64,000 nucleotides of DNA from Spirabiliibacterium falconis (GCF_014885015.1 NZ_JABMIJ010000006.1:339316-403315); one strand, 5' to 3'. Shown: positions 44,000 to 53,368, counted from the stretch's first letter. A program made the numbers and translations. Notes: generated from the letters alone by a model not told the origin.

Positions 44000-44137
44000 T
44001 TAAAAACTAAATCCTGTGAATATCCCAAGTGATCCGCCAACACCTAAGCTGCCTCCGCCTGCATTTGCGCTCACGCCAGTATTACTACACGCACTGAGTA
44101 AAACGCATAAGCCTAAAATGAACCATGCTTTTTTCAT
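44000..44137 (-). CDS. Small 45-residue lipoprotein
   Basis: A tiny secreted protein with a complete lipoprotein signal. Basic MKKAW is followed by a hydrophobic stretch and the lipobox LLSAC with the acylated cysteine at C17. The mature part is only 29 residues and glycine-rich (NAGGGSLGVGGSLG), ending in an aromatic tail. AGGAGA lies 7 bases before the ATG, inside the end of the kinase-like gene, and the ATG overlaps that gene's stop as ATGA. Such coupling makes a real gene likely. No family recognised; position 18 is Ser, so outer-membrane sorting is expected. Confidence 0.8.
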   Translation of the reverse strand: MKKAWFILGLCVLLSACSNTGVSANAGGGSLGVGGSLGIFTGFSF

Positions 44138-44856
44138 TTATCATCTCCTGCTAGAAAATAGTCAAATAGTTGCAGCCCCGAGAGCAAATCTTTTCCCGCA
44201 AAACGCCGAGTCGGTTTTAAAAGATAATACAACCAACGCCAACGCTGTAAAAGTGCGGTTGAATCCTGAAAAATCAGCTCTCCTCCCGCTTGTCGATATG
44301 CTGATATAGCGTGAGTCACCATTTTTTCGCTGGCTTTTTCGCTACGATAAATATCATGTAGAAAAACAAGAAAATCGCGTATTTTGTTATGCGTGAGTTT
44401 ACGTTGATTAAGGGTCGATTCAAAATCAATAAACCGCACTTTACCCTCTAGATAGCCCATATCACGCAGTGCGGGGCGACCATGTACGATATTTTTTTGA
44501 TGCAAATCCGCTAATGCTTTAGCACACTTAGAGACGATTTCATTTTTTTCAGTCTCAGTAAGATTGGTATCATTTAGCCAATGATTGACGGTGTTGCCGA
44601 CATCGTTAAGCACCATATAATCTTCACCTGCATCGACTAATTGCGCACAAGGCGCATTGACTTGATTTAAACGGCGCAAGGTGGCGATTTCTGTCTCCAA
44701 CGCACGTTGCGGATTTCCTTTCAACAGGCGCATCACGCCCGCAGTCTGTTCTAGCTGCTTGAGCCAATACTTTTTGCCTTGATAATCAAACGATAGCACA
44801 CGCTGATTTGGATTATCACGTCTAAGTTGTGTTATATAATTTTGTAGTGTCATCAT
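44134..44856 (-). CDS. Atypical protein-kinase-like protein (BUD32/LPS-kinase superfamily)
   Basis: 240-residue cytoplasmic protein with a reduced kinase fold. A candidate ATP-contact lysine is K33 (YWLKQ) and a helix C-like glutamate is near E57. The catalytic loop is HGRPALRD (125-132) in place of the usual HxDxxxxN, and the metal-binding DFG equivalent is DFE (144-146). This loop form appears in kinase-like proteins related to lipopolysaccharide heptose/Kdo kinases and BUD32. Substrate unknown; an LPS or cell-envelope sugar is possible but unproven. It is coupled to a 45-residue lipoprotein by a 4-base overlap. Confidence 0.75.
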   Translation of the reverse strand: MMTLQNYITQLRRDNPNQRVLSFDYQGKKYWLKQLEQTAGVMRLLKGNPQRALETEIATLRRLNQVNAPCAQLVDAGEDYMVLNDVGNTVNHWLNDTNLTETEKNEIVSKCAKALADLHQKNIVHGRPALRDMGYLEGKVRFIDFESTLNQRKLTHNKIRDFLVFLHDIYRSEKASEKMVTHAISAYRQAGGELIFQDSTALLQRWRWLYYLLKPTRRFAGKDLLSGLQLFDYFLAGDDK

Positions 44857-44861
44857 AAACT

Positions 44862-44887
44862 AAAAGAGCGGTCGGAACCGCTCTTTT
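44862..44887 (-). terminator. Terminator of the 234-residue lipoprotein gene
   Basis: An 11-bp stem AAAAGAGCGGT/ACCGCTCTTTT (44862-44872 with 44877-44887), 4-nt loop CGGA, T-rich tail on the minus strand. It is not an uptake signal, unlike most hairpins here. Confidence 0.82.
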
Positions 44888-44906
44888 CTTTCTATTAATC
44901 TATTAC

Positions 44907-45611
44907 TTATTTTTTATGTAAGCTCAAACTGGCCACACGGTCACCTTGCAATTGGCAGTCCATGACATAGTATTGATTGCCATTCAAACGCATATCTGCA
45001 CTTAAACGTGTGCTATTACCACGGTTAGCTGAGCTTCGGAACACGCGTTTCGTGCCTGCAACTTGTTGCAACTTCGCAATACATAAGTAGTTAAGTTTAG
45101 CATCTGCCCCTGTACGAACACGAGATGGATTACGTTCTGCGGCAGTTAAACCAAACATCGTTGCCCATTTTTTCGCTTTCGCATTCCATGCGTGAGTTTG
45201 CTTCGCGGCAGTATCCTCTGCCAATTTGGCAACTTTACCATTACTATTAACCACTTGAACTAATTTTCCTTGTTCATCAAAGCTAAGAACTTGCCCTTTC
45301 TCTACGGCTGCAAACAATTTGCCATTTTTATAATAGGCTTTTGTAACATCACCTTTTACTTTTGCCTCAACAAATGCCACTTTACCCGCATTGGTGTATG
45401 CACGATATGTATCTTGATTTAACTGATACATAAATTGTGGCTGTTTGCTAAGCTCTTGCTCCATTTGCATTAATTGCGCACCGACTTGACTTTCCATCGC
45501 CGCACTTTCTGTGCCAGGTAAGTTGACACCGGTTACATCAGAAATTGTGCTACACGCCCCTAATGCCAAAGCCGATGATAAAAGCGCAATTTTTGTGATA
45601 TAGTGTTTCAT
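44907..45611 (-). CDS. Putative lipoprotein
   Basis: 234-residue protein with a clear lipoprotein signal (KIALLSSALALGAC, acylated Cys at residue 20). The mature part begins with a Gln/Glu-rich helical segment (about 40-60). A repeated-strand region follows (about 75-125), with YYKNGKLFAAVEKGQ and SFDEQGKLVQVVNSNG-like units. The family is unknown to me. It is monocistronic, ends at a good terminator and is divergent from the DUF1439 gene. An outer-membrane structural or sensor role is possible only by location. Confidence 0.75.
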   Translation of the reverse strand: MKHYITKIALLSSALALGACSTISDVTGVNLPGTESAAMESQVGAQLMQMEQELSKQPQFMYQLNQDTYRAYTNAGKVAFVEAKVKGDVTKAYYKNGKLFAAVEKGQVLSFDEQGKLVQVVNSNGKVAKLAEDTAAKQTHAWNAKAKKWATMFGLTAAERNPSRVRTGADAKLNYLCIAKLQQVAGTKRVFRSSANRGNSTRLSADMRLNGNQYYVMDCQLQGDRVASLSLHKK

Positions 45612-45699
45612 AGTTCCTCACTTCAAGTGAATAATATCGTGAATAATTTTTGTTATTCTAACGTGTTTTTACCATAATTTAAACTAGAAAGGGTATTTT

Positions 45700-46263
45700 A
45701 TGCGCCAAATAAAGCGGGGTTTATTTTCTGTTTTCCTATTCTTTTTGCCATTATGTGCTATCGCTGGCGATTTTCGCATTAGTGAGGCGCAAGTTAATCA
45801 ATATTTAAGCAAAAAATGGGGTTATAGTGATGATTTCTCGATCCCGATGTTGATGAAAATGCATTATCAAGTTGATGCGTTACAAGCCAAAATTGGCGAA
45901 AAAAATAGTGATAAAGTGCAGCTTGATGGATCTGTAAGTGCTGATATTCAATTTCAGGGTAACCCAATCAACACGAAAATCGCGATCACTTTTGATGTTA
46001 CCCCCGTGTATAACCCCGAGCAAGGTGCCGTTTATTTGAAAAATTTACGCATTTTACGCTGGTCATCTCAGCCTGATAAATACGCAGCACAGATGCAAAC
46101 ATTAATGCCCTTGATTGGCAATAGCCTAGAATTGCTACTCAATCAATTTCCTGTTTATACATTAGATACCCGTGATAACACACAACGAATGATTAAAGCA
46201 ATGGTAAAAACATTGCGTATTGAACAGGGTTACATTGTCTTAGAAACTGGCGTGCCACTTTAG
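45700..46263 (+). CDS. DUF1439 family exported protein (YceB-like)
   Basis: 187-residue protein with an N-terminal signal peptide ([16 protein letters not shown]). Cleavage after AIA is likely, so it is probably a soluble periplasmic form rather than a lipoprotein: the cysteine context PLCA is not a good lipobox. The mature part contains the DUF1439 opening [14 protein letters not shown] and a later [19 protein letters not shown] region. E. coli relatives (YceB) are lipoproteins of unknown function. The stop TAG interlocks with the nagK stop on the other strand. Confidence 0.82.
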   Translation: MRQIKRGLFSVFLFFLPLCAIAGDFRISEAQVNQYLSKKWGYSDDFSIPMLMKMHYQVDALQAKIGEKNSDKVQLDGSVSADIQFQGNPINTKIAITFDVTPVYNPEQGAVYLKNLRILRWSSQPDKYAAQMQTLMPLIGNSLELLLNQFPVYTLDTRDNTQRMIKAMVKTLRIEQGYIVLETGVPL

Positions 46264-47177
46264 CGCGCCATATGTAAAGCTGCCGCCCCTCGCACACCAC
46301 CTGAATCACCAAAAATCGCTTTCTTAATAACGGGCACTTTGGCACTGCGAAGGAGATATTTTGGCAACGCATGGGGCAGTACTTGATAGATATGATCAAA
46401 ATTCGACAAGCCTCCACCCAGCACGATCATATCTGGATCAAGTGCGGTAATAATATTGGCAATACTCATCGCCATTAATTCGATATACATATCAACAAAC
46501 TCGACTGCACTTTTATTACCTTGCTGAAAGCGTGCGATAATATCAGGCGCGGTTAGCGTTTCCCCTTTGAGATCACGATAAAGCATCTCAAAACCTCGCC
46601 CTGAGATATAGGTATCTAAACATGCCTCATTTCCGCAACCGCACTTATAGATCGGAGCATTATCCCAACCAAGCAGTTTAAGCGCATGGTAATTCAGTTG
46701 CATATGCCCAAGCTCACCTGCCATACCAATATGCCCTGAGTGCGCTTTGCCATCAAACACTAAACCGCCGCCAAAGCCAGTACCGAGAATCAGCCCCAGC
46801 ACAAAAGAATACTGTTGATTTTGCTCAGCCCACGCTTCCGATAAGGCAAAGCAGTTAGCATCATTTTCCGCCCGCACTTCACGCGCTAAACGCTCACTTA
46901 AATCACGCAAAATAGGACGATTATCTGCCGCACGAATATTGGTAATTTCCGCAATACCTGTTTCACGATTCACAAATCCCGGCAGACCGATACCCACACA
47001 GCCTTTACACCCGAATTTCTGATCGGCTTTTTCAACTAATCCTGCAACAGTATCGATCCACTGCTGATAATCCTCTTTCGGGGTATCAACACGCTCTTTA
47101 TGTAACAATTCAAACGCTTCATTAAATGCAGCTAACTCTATTTTCGTGCCGCCAATATCTAAACCATAATAGATCAT
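46260..47177 (-). CDS. nagK: N-acetyl-D-glucosamine kinase
   Basis: ROK-family sugar kinase that phosphorylates GlcNAc. 305 residues aligning along their length with E. coli NagK (303). N-terminal [12 protein letters not shown] is the phosphate-1 motif; [11 protein letters not shown] and [11 protein letters not shown] form the ATP/sugar site; the zinc-binding [12 protein letters not shown] motif lies near residue 180. The ATG follows AAGGAG. GlcNAc from recycled peptidoglycan or host sugars is the likely source. No nagA or nagB is in view. Confidence 0.94.
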   Translation of the reverse strand: MIYYGLDIGGTKIELAAFNEAFELLHKERVDTPKEDYQQWIDTVAGLVEKADQKFGCKGCVGIGLPGFVNRETGIAEITNIRAADNRPILRDLSERLAREVRAENDANCFALSEAWAEQNQQYSFVLGLILGTGFGGGLVFDGKAHSGHIGMAGELGHMQLNYHALKLLGWDNAPIYKCGCGNEACLDTYISGRGFEMLYRDLKGETLTAPDIIARFQQGNKSAVEFVDMYIELMAMSIANIITALDPDMIVLGGGLSNFDHIYQVLPHALPKYLLRSAKVPVIKKAIFGDSGGVRGAAALHMAR

Positions 47178-47340
47178 AATGACTCCTTAACTTACACTCG
47201 TCCTATTTTAACTGAAAATTTATGCTATTGCTCATTAAAGCTGTATTAGATGTGAGCGACCACACAAAAAATTCCACTTATTCGGGGATAATTTTATGCT
47301 ATGATAATGCCGATTTTTAGATGCGCGAAAGGATCTCTAT

Positions 47341-47961
47341 ATGGCAAAAATTGCACGAGTCGCACAAGCCAATTTACCTACTCGTTATGGCGTATTTCAA
47401 CTGATTGGCTTTGAAATGCCTGATACTAAAAAAGAGCATGTGGCACTGGTGATGGGCACAATAGATGACGGTGAGCCCGTATTAACACGAATTCATTCGG
47501 AATGCTTAACAGGCGATGCGTTGCATAGTCTAAAATGTGATTGTGGCTTTCAACTGGAAACGGCATTAAAGCAAATTAGTGAACAAGGGCGTGGCGTACT
47601 GATTTACCATCGAGAAGAAGGGCGAGGAATCGGGCTTATTAATAAAATTCGTGCCTATGCCCTTCAAGATCAAGGGTTGGATACTATCGAGGCCAATGAA
47701 GCACTTGGCTTTAAGGCCGATGAGCGCGATTTTACGGTCTGTGCTGATATGCTCAGTGCGCTAGGTGTGACCAAAGTGCGGTTACTCACCAATAATCCGA
47801 ATAAGATAGACACCCTCAAACACGCTGGCATTAATATTGTAGAGCGGGTTGCATTAAATGTAGGAGAAAATCCCTATAACAATGACTACTTGCAAGTGAA
47901 AGCCGATAAAATGGGGCATTTCACTGGCACGCACAAATGCAAGTGCGGTTGCCACGATTAA
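47341..47961 (+). CDS. ribA: GTP cyclohydrolase II
   Basis: First enzyme of riboflavin synthesis; opens GTP to the diaminopyrimidine. 206 residues with the zinc triad C55, C66 and C68 in [18 protein letters not shown] and the catalytic [10 protein letters not shown] loop. The C-terminus extends about ten residues beyond E. coli RibA and is unusually cysteine-rich (HKCKCGCHD). It is partly encoded by an in-frame uptake signal AAGTGCGGT, read as Lys-Cys-Gly. AAGGA precedes the ATG. Its TAA interlocks with the TAA of the convergent substrate-binding gene. Confidence 0.96.
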   Translation: MAKIARVAQANLPTRYGVFQLIGFEMPDTKKEHVALVMGTIDDGEPVLTRIHSECLTGDALHSLKCDCGFQLETALKQISEQGRGVLIYHREEGRGIGLINKIRAYALQDQGLDTIEANEALGFKADERDFTVCADMLSALGVTKVRLLTNNPNKIDTLKHAGINIVERVALNVGENPYNNDYLQVKADKMGHFTGTHKCKCGCHD

Positions 47962-49520
47962 GGCGTGACCTTGCGATAAAGCCCTTCGCTTGGCAAATAG
48001 CCTAAACGGTTGTTTGCCTCAACACCTTGTACACTATCACTGATTAACAAATAACGATAGGCTTGAAAGAGCGGTAGCACCACTTGTTTTTCATCAACCC
48101 AACCCGCTAATTTATCATATAAAGCTCGACGCGCATCATCACTGATATCTTGCTGATAAACGGCTTTAAGCAACTCATCAATATCAGGCTCATTGATACC
48201 CATTTTATTATTCGGGCTATGGCTATAAAGCGGGTCAAAAAACGCGGCAGGATCGTGAAAATCAGCACACCAGCCCGAGCGAATCAAATCAAAATCACCG
48301 CTATTGCGTCGCTGAAGTAGTTCTGAAGTGCTGACAGCTTCAGGCTGAATATGAATTAAATCCGATTGTGAAAACATCCGCACTAGCTGCTGCGCCACAG
48401 CAGGATGAATACCCGCATCATCATACGTCAAACGCAATTTTAGAGGCTTTTCTCGACTTACCCCTGCTTGTGTAAATTGTTGTTCTGGCACCACTGCAAC
48501 CCAGCCTTGTGATTGGGTTTCTGTTTGCAAATTATGTGGTAAATATTGTGCATTCACTCGCACATTCATAACATTTGGGGGGATTAGATCATGACGTGCA
48601 ATCATGGCATTCAATGCTTGACGAACCGCACTTTGCTTTAATTGCGGATGACGAAAATTCATTTCATAGTAGTAGGTACATAACTGCGGCAAAGGTAATA
48701 TATGTTTTTGTGTTTGATCATCACTGCGTGGGGCTTTAACTGGCGCAATATCAAGCGGCATATTGCCACCAGCATGATAACGCACTTGCTCAAATGCCAC
48801 ATTGGCTTGGTTAAAATAGGTTTGATTTTTTTCCAACACCGCCGTTTCGTGATTATGTGATGTCAAGCGATACGCACCATTGCTAACCAATACCGCACTT
48901 TCCTGCTGATAGACTGGCAATAACACCGCATGCGCAAGCAATTTTGGTAAAAAAGGAACTGGCTCACTCAATGTTAATTGCAAGGTATGCTCATCAAGTG
49001 CCTTAACACCAAGGCTTTCCACCCCGACAGTTTTCGCTAAGACCGCCTCTGTATTGGCTAAATGCAAATAACGCAAATATTCACGCAATGGACTTTCACT
49101 TAACGCAAGTTGCCACCAGCTTTGCACAAAATCCTGCGCAACGAGCGGTTCATCATTCGACCATTTTGCATCGTCTCTTAAATAAAATTGCCATTCGGTC
49201 GGGGAGCGTTGCTCCCAATGGCTAGCGACCGCACTTTCAATATTGCCATCACTCGTTAAACGAACTAAACCTGCATAAAGATCATAGATCAATGCCCGCT
49301 GCCCTGGTGCTTGAATTTCAGTTGGCAAAAACACAAACGGGCTATCCATGCCACGCTCTAAGCGTTTGCGGCTTATTTCATCCCCTTTGGGTGCTTTCAC
49401 CACCTGCGCATCGCCTTTAGGCAATGATGGACTTGGCTTATTCGGGTTATCGCACCCACTTATTAAGCATAACGCAAATGATGCGAATATGAGGCGGTAA
49501 AAAAGCAAAGTGCGGTTCAT
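47958..49520 (-). CDS. OppA-like peptide/solute-binding lipoprotein
   Basis: 520-residue substrate-binding protein of ABC-transporter family 5 (OppA/MppA/SapA type). The signal ends in a lipobox, LISGC, with C23 as the acylated residue. A conserved [23 protein letters not shown] segment near residue 110 marks the family. No permease or ATPase gene is adjacent, so it either uses a transporter encoded elsewhere or acts alone, as MppA does. The ATG overlaps the marC stop as TAATG, and marC-oppA adjacency also occurs in enterobacteria. Confidence 0.85.
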   Translation of the reverse strand: MNRTLLFYRLIFASFALCLISGCDNPNKPSPSLPKGDAQVVKAPKGDEISRKRLERGMDSPFVFLPTEIQAPGQRALIYDLYAGLVRLTSDGNIESAVASHWEQRSPTEWQFYLRDDAKWSNDEPLVAQDFVQSWWQLALSESPLREYLRYLHLANTEAVLAKTVGVESLGVKALDEHTLQLTLSEPVPFLPKLLAHAVLLPVYQQESAVLVSNGAYRLTSHNHETAVLEKNQTYFNQANVAFEQVRYHAGGNMPLDIAPVKAPRSDDQTQKHILPLPQLCTYYYEMNFRHPQLKQSAVRQALNAMIARHDLIPPNVMNVRVNAQYLPHNLQTETQSQGWVAVVPEQQFTQAGVSREKPLKLRLTYDDAGIHPAVAQQLVRMFSQSDLIHIQPEAVSTSELLQRRNSGDFDLIRSGWCADFHDPAAFFDPLYSHSPNNKMGINEPDIDELLKAVYQQDISDDARRALYDKLAGWVDEKQVVLPLFQAYRYLLISDSVQGVEANNRLGYLPSEGLYRKVTP

Positions 49521-50164
49521 TAATGCATCAAGCCTGGGAAAAGATTACCAATACCCACAACGGCGACTTCAATGCCTAGAGACATTAGCACAACCCCCAT
49601 AATACGAGTAACCACATTGCTGCCTGTTTTGCCTAGCAAGCTAACGATATAAGGTGCTGAGCGAAATAAGACATAACATAACAGTGCAAATAACAGCACC
49701 GCAATAGAAAATGCCCCCAGATCGATCCAAGAATTGTAGCGTGATGACCATACTATGGTGGTGCTAATACTCCCCGGCCCTGCCATAATTGGCATTGCCA
49801 ATGGCACAACGGCGATATTACTATACTCGTTCAGATCGGTGGTTTTTTCTTCTTTATTTTGCTTCTGATCGCCCAGCTTACCGTTAATCATCGTCATAGC
49901 AATGCTCACGATCAAAATGCCACCTGCAATACGAAAGGCGTCAATTGAAATGCTAAATAAATTTAAAATCAGCTGCCCGATATAGACACTAATGAGCAAA
50001 ATTACCGCAACTGCAACACAGGTCATCCACGTTGTTTTCTTGCGTTCAGCTTCATACTGATTGGCTGTCATACTGACAAAAACAGGCAAGATCCCAAATG
50101 GATTGACAATGGCAACTAAGCCAATAAAAAATTGAACATAGACAGAAAAATTTGGTAAATCCAC
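49520..50164 (-). CDS. MarC-family inner-membrane protein (YchE-like)
   Basis: 214-residue protein with about six hydrophobic helices in the MarC pattern (FFIGLVAIVNPFGILPVFVSMT near the N-terminus, PLAMPIMAGPGSISTTIV in the middle, MGVVLMSLGIEVAVVGI near the end). The family's function is unknown; the old link to multiple antibiotic resistance was not supported. The start is GTG at 50164 with AAAGG 7 bases upstream. It overlaps the OppA-like gene and follows the exported-protein gene by 17 bases. Confidence 0.88.
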   Translation of the reverse strand: MDLPNFSVYVQFFIGLVAIVNPFGILPVFVSMTANQYEAERKKTTWMTCVAVAVILLISVYIGQLILNLFSISIDAFRIAGGILIVSIAMTMINGKLGDQKQNKEEKTTDLNEYSNIAVVPLAMPIMAGPGSISTTIVWSSRYNSWIDLGAFSIAVLLFALLCYVLFRSAPYIVSLLGKTGSNVVTRIMGVVLMSLGIEVAVVGIGNLFPGLMH

Positions 50165-50181
50165 AGTACAACCTTTGCAAT

Positions 50182-50775
50182 TTAAAGAAGTCGATTTGAC
50201 TGCACACTATACCCTATTACCGTGCGATTATCATCTAAAGTTACAGGATTAGCAGAACAAATGGCATTAATTAACCAATATTGACCACTGCCCACTTTAG
50301 GCGTAACCCACAGTGAAGGTTTTGGAACATAAGAGAACATTCGCTCGGAAAGATTAGGATAGGTAACCACTTCTACCGTTCGCATTGCTAATCTACGGCA
50401 ATTAAAAACGGAGGTTTGAGAATATAAATTTGCTTTATCACTCGTACCTAATGTAGCGATACGAAAATCTCGATTTTTCCCCGTTCCTACCCGCACTTTA
50501 CTTAAGCGCACGCTATAATCACCAACATAAAGATAAGCATCTAAACCTACAATAGTAGGCACTTTTAATGTTAAAGTAGGTAATTGATCAACGCGAATAC
50601 TATTGTGTGAAATGGTTTCAAGCCAGGTATACATCATATCCATATAACTACCATTCATTGGCGTCTCAGACAACGGATCTGATTTCTCTTGGGCATATAC
50701 CTGAACTGATATACATTGACATAGAAAACCAAGTAATACTGTCATCACGAATATTAGCTTTGTATGTAAATGCAT
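50182..50775 (-). CDS. Hypothetical exported protein
   Basis: 197-residue protein with a signal peptide (LIFVMTVLLGFLCQCISVQV, cleavage after VYA). No family recognised. The mature part has a helical start, then a beta-rich region with two cysteines (VFNCRRLAM and INAICSANPV) that could form a disulfide, and ends IGYSVQSNRLL. The ATG at 50775 is chosen from GGGAG upstream; a GTG six bases earlier is the alternative. The promoter region carries a four-copy heptanucleotide repeat, so expression may vary. It may be co-transcribed with marC. Confidence 0.7.
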   Translation of the reverse strand: MHLHTKLIFVMTVLLGFLCQCISVQVYAQEKSDPLSETPMNGSYMDMMYTWLETISHNSIRVDQLPTLTLKVPTIVGLDAYLYVGDYSVRLSKVRVGTGKNRDFRIATLGTSDKANLYSQTSVFNCRRLAMRTVEVVTYPNLSERMFSYVPKPSLWVTPKVGSGQYWLINAICSANPVTLDDNRTVIGYSVQSNRLL

Positions 50776-50802
50776 TATCACTCCCTAGTGATACTAAATA
50801 AC

Positions 50803-50830
50803 ATCGTTAATCGTTAATCGTTAATCGTTA
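50803..50830. repeat. Heptanucleotide tandem repeat (ATCGTTA)x4
   Basis: Four perfect copies of ATCGTTA (50803-50830) lie 28 bases upstream of the exported-protein ATG, within the gap shared with rpmE2. Such repeats in Haemophilus relatives change copy number by slipped-strand mispairing and can alter promoter spacing. Confidence 0.9.
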
Positions 50831-50974
50831 ACATTGAGCTTGAATTAAGAAACCCGACGATACAACAAAATCAGATGATTTTTCACATTATATTTTGTTT
50901 TCAATTTAAACAAAAGCAAATAAAAAAAGATTGCATTAATTGACCAAATGCAAAATAAATATACAATTTATTAT

Positions 50975-51003
50975 TTGATAATGATTATCATTATTGATAG
51001 TAT
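50975..51003 (+). promoter_or_regulatory. rpmE2 promoter with Fur/Zur-like operator
   Basis: TTGATA (-35, 50975-50980) and TAGTAT (-10, 50998-51003) are 17 bp apart. The 19-bp palindrome GATAATGATTATCATTATT (50977-50995) fills the spacer and matches 17 of 19 bases of the classical Fur box. Because the genes encode zinc-free ribosomal proteins, a Zur-type repressor is the more likely owner. Confidence 0.75.
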
Positions 51004-51043
51004 GATTCTTTTATTTCAACCTCTATCTTACAAAGGAATGGTT

Positions 51044-51307
51044 ATGCAAAAAGGAATCCACCCTGACAACTACCGCACTGTACTATTTTACGACTCTAAT
51101 GCCAAAACAGGCTTTTTAATCCGCTCTTGTGCACGTACCACAAACACAATGCAATGGGAAGATGGCAATGAATACCCTGTTTTTATATGCGATACATCAT
51201 CAGCCTCCCATCCATTTTACACGGGTAAAACACGCCAAATTGCCACGGAAGGACGCGTCAGTGAATTCACCAATCGCTTCGCAAAATTTGGGTTAAAAAG
51301 TAAATAA
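51044..51307 (+). CDS. rpmE2: 50S ribosomal protein L31 type B (zinc-independent)
   Basis: Alternative L31 made when zinc is scarce so that zinc held in normal ribosomes can be released. With the ATG at 51044 (AAAGGA 7 bases upstream) the protein has 87 residues, as E. coli YkgM. It contains [22 protein letters not shown] and the [14 protein letters not shown] tail. The C-x2-C zinc ligands of the ordinary L31 are absent; the two remaining cysteines are not in that pattern. Paired with rpmJ2 behind a Fur/Zur-like operator. Confidence 0.95.
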   Translation: MQKGIHPDNYRTVLFYDSNAKTGFLIRSCARTTNTMQWEDGNEYPVFICDTSSASHPFYTGKTRQIATEGRVSEFTNRFAKFGLKSK

Positions 51308-51318
51308 CAGGAGGCAGT

Positions 51319-51459
51319 ATGCAAGTTCTTACCTCACTAAAAAGTGCCAAAACACGCCACTCTAGGTGCAAAATTGTGCGTCGCCACGGCGTTGTTTATG
51401 TCATTTGCAAAGAAAATCCCCGTTTTAAAGCTCGCCAAGGCGGCAAAAAACGGAAATAA
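51319..51459 (+). CDS. rpmJ2: 50S ribosomal protein L36 type B (zinc-independent)
   Basis: 46-residue paralogue of L36 starting [17 protein letters not shown] and ending [14 protein letters not shown], like E. coli YkgO. The standard zinc-binding C-x2-C...C-x4-H ligand set of primary L36 is not preserved; two cysteines remain (SRCK and VICK). GGAGG lies just before the ATG at 51319, 11 bases after rpmE2, so the two form an operon closed by an uptake-signal hairpin. Confidence 0.93.
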   Translation: MQVLTSLKSAKTRHSRCKIVRRHGVVYVICKENPRFKARQGGKKRK

Positions 51460-51464
51460 CATCC

Positions 51465-51487
51465 AAAGTGCGGTTTAACCGCACTTT
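51465..51487 (+). terminator. Terminator of rpmE2-rpmJ2
   Basis: AAAGTGCGGTT (51465-51475) pairs with AACCGCACTTT (51477-51487), then TTC. An inverted uptake-signal pair 5 bases after rpmJ2. Confidence 0.8.
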
Positions 51488-51583
51488 TTCATGTTAACAC
51501 CTATACATTACGTTTCGCGCTTGTGTGCTTTTCCCTTTTAGCATAAAATGACGGATTATTTTGATTTTCAAGATGAGCATCAC

Positions 51584-52171
51584 GTGTCACAAATCAAGTT
51601 AATCGTCGGCGTAAATAACCCTGGCAGTCAATATGAAGGCACTCGTCATAATGCGGGTGAATGGGTGCTTACCCAATTATGTGAGCGCAATAATGTGCGA
51701 CTTGTGCCTGAAAGCAAATATTTTGGCTCAACAGCGAAAACGGTCATTGAAGGGCAAGAAGTGCGGTTGCTCCTGCCCTCTACCTTTATGAATTTAAGTG
51801 GCAAAGCGGTTGCTGCATTGGCGAATTTTTATCGTATTGCGCCGCACGAGATTCTCGTTATTCACGATGAGCTTGATCTCCCGCCTGGCTCTGCAAAATT
51901 TAAGCTCGGCGGTGGGCATGGTGGACATAATGGTCTGAAAGATATTATCGCCCGTCTTGGCAATCAGCGAGATTTTTATCGTTTACGGATCGGCATTGGT
52001 CATCCTGGCGATAAGGCTTTGGTCAGTCAATATGTACTCAGCAAACCTGCTCCAACTGAGCGGGAAAAAATGACACAAGCAGTAGATGAAGCGACACGCT
52101 GTATTGAAGTGATGTTAAAGCAAGATATTACTGTAGCCATGAACCGCTTAAATGGCTTCAAAGCAAACTAA
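51584..52171 (+). CDS. pth: Peptidyl-tRNA hydrolase
   Basis: Frees tRNA from peptidyl-tRNA that drops off ribosomes. The GTG at 51584 yields about 195 residues and the family N-terminus [16 protein letters not shown]; an in-frame ATG at 51548 would add twelve unmatched residues, lacks a ribosome site and is the alternative. The catalytic histidine lies in GTRHNAG, FMNLSG and HDELDLPPG follow, and [10 protein letters not shown] is the conserved glycine loop. It is 21 bases upstream of ychF, a pairing common in gammaproteobacteria. Confidence 0.95.
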   Translation: MSQIKLIVGVNNPGSQYEGTRHNAGEWVLTQLCERNNVRLVPESKYFGSTAKTVIEGQEVRLLLPSTFMNLSGKAVAALANFYRIAPHEILVIHDELDLPPGSAKFKLGGGHGGHNGLKDIIARLGNQRDFYRLRIGIGHPGDKALVSQYVLSKPAPTEREKMTQAVDEATRCIEVMLKQDITVAMNRLNGFKAN

Positions 52172-52192
52172 ATAATCATGTAAGGAATTGTT

Positions 52193-53284
52193 ATGGGATT
52201 TAAGTGCGGTATCGTCGGTTTGCCGAATGTGGGCAAATCAACTCTTTTCAACGCGTTAACCAAAGCTGGGATTGAAGCGGCGAACTATCCGTTTTGCACC
52301 ATTGAGCCCAACACAGGTATAGTGCCAATGCCAGATCCAAGGCTTGATGCACTAGCACGCATTGTCAATCCACAACGTGTGCTACCAACCACAATGGAAT
52401 TTGTTGACATCGCAGGTTTAGTTAAAGGTGCCTCTACTGGCGAAGGGTTGGGCAATAAATTTCTGGCGAATATTCGCGAAACTGACGCGATTGGACACGT
52501 CGTGCGCTGCTTTCAAAACGATGACATTGTGCATGTTGCTGGCAAAATAGACCCCGCTGAGGACATTGATATCATCAATACTGAGTTGGCGTTAGCTGAT
52601 TTAGAAAGCTGCGAAAAAGCGATCCAGCGTTTACAGAAAAAAGCAAAAGGCGGGGATAAAGAGGCAAAATTTGCGCTCAGTGTGCTCGAAAAATGTCTGC
52701 CAGTGCTCGAAAATGCAGGTATGTTACGCACCCTTGCGTTTGATAAAGACGAGTTGACCGTACTGAAAAACTACAACTTCCTCACCATGAAACCAACAAT
52801 GTATATCGCCAATGTCAATGAGGATGGCTTTGAAAATAATCCATTTTTAGATAAAGTGCGGTCAATTGCAGAAAAAGAGGGCTCGGTTGTCGTGCCTGTA
52901 TGTGCGGCAATTGAAGCAGAAATTGCCGAGCTAGATGACGATGAAAAAGATGAATTCTTAAACGAGCTTGGGCTTGATGAACCAGGGCTAAACCGTGTTA
53001 TTCGTGCTGGCTATGAATTGCTCAATCTACAAACCTATTTTACTGCAGGCGTGAAAGAAGTGCGTGCATGGACAGTTTCTGTGGGCGCAACAGCTCCAAA
53101 AGCGGCAGCGGTCATTCATACTGATTTTGAAAAAGGCTTTATCCGTGCAGAAGTGATAGGCTATGACGACTTCATTCAATACAATGGCGAAAACGGTGCC
53201 AAAGAAGCAGGAAAATGGCGATTAGAAGGCAAAGATTATATCGTACAAGACGGCGATGTAATGCACTTCCGCTTTAATGTCTAG
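52193..53284 (+). CDS. ychF: Redox-responsive ATPase/GTPase YchF
   Basis: Obg-family P-loop NTPase that prefers ATP, linked to translation and oxidative stress. 363 residues as in E. coli. G1 is GLPNVGKST (about 8-16); the middle is helical, and the C-terminal TGS-like domain ends [24 protein letters not shown] precedes the ATG. It is co-directional with pth and followed by a strong terminator. Confidence 0.97.
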   Translation: MGFKCGIVGLPNVGKSTLFNALTKAGIEAANYPFCTIEPNTGIVPMPDPRLDALARIVNPQRVLPTTMEFVDIAGLVKGASTGEGLGNKFLANIRETDAIGHVVRCFQNDDIVHVAGKIDPAEDIDIINTELALADLESCEKAIQRLQKKAKGGDKEAKFALSVLEKCLPVLENAGMLRTLAFDKDELTVLKNYNFLTMKPTMYIANVNEDGFENNPFLDKVRSIAEKEGSVVVPVCAAIEAEIAELDDDEKDEFLNELGLDEPGLNRVIRAGYELLNLQTYFTAGVKEVRAWTVSVGATAPKAAAVIHTDFEKGFIRAEVIGYDDFIQYNGENGAKEAGKWRLEGKDYIVQDGDVMHFRFNV

Positions 53285-53292
53285 TTCTCACC

Positions 53293-53313
53293 AACCACCG
53301 CATTGCGGTGGTT
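53293..53313 (+). terminator. Terminator after ychF
   Basis: AACCACCGC (53293-53301), loop ATT, GCGGTGGTT (53305-53313), then TTTCTTT. Confidence 0.9.
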
Positions 53314-53368
53314 TTTCTTTCCAATAGCTGTTTTTTCAACGTGCACTGCTAGCACTAAATTCTAAATT

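Noticed and set aside
44016..44309. 97-residue plus-strand open frame over the small lipoprotein
   Set aside because: It lies antisense to two coupled minus-strand genes, has a proline-rich composition without family features and no ribosome site.
47178..47340. Riboswitch (FMN type) upstream of ribA
   Set aside because: The 163-bp gap lacks the conserved FMN-element segments; ribA here appears to have only an ordinary leader.
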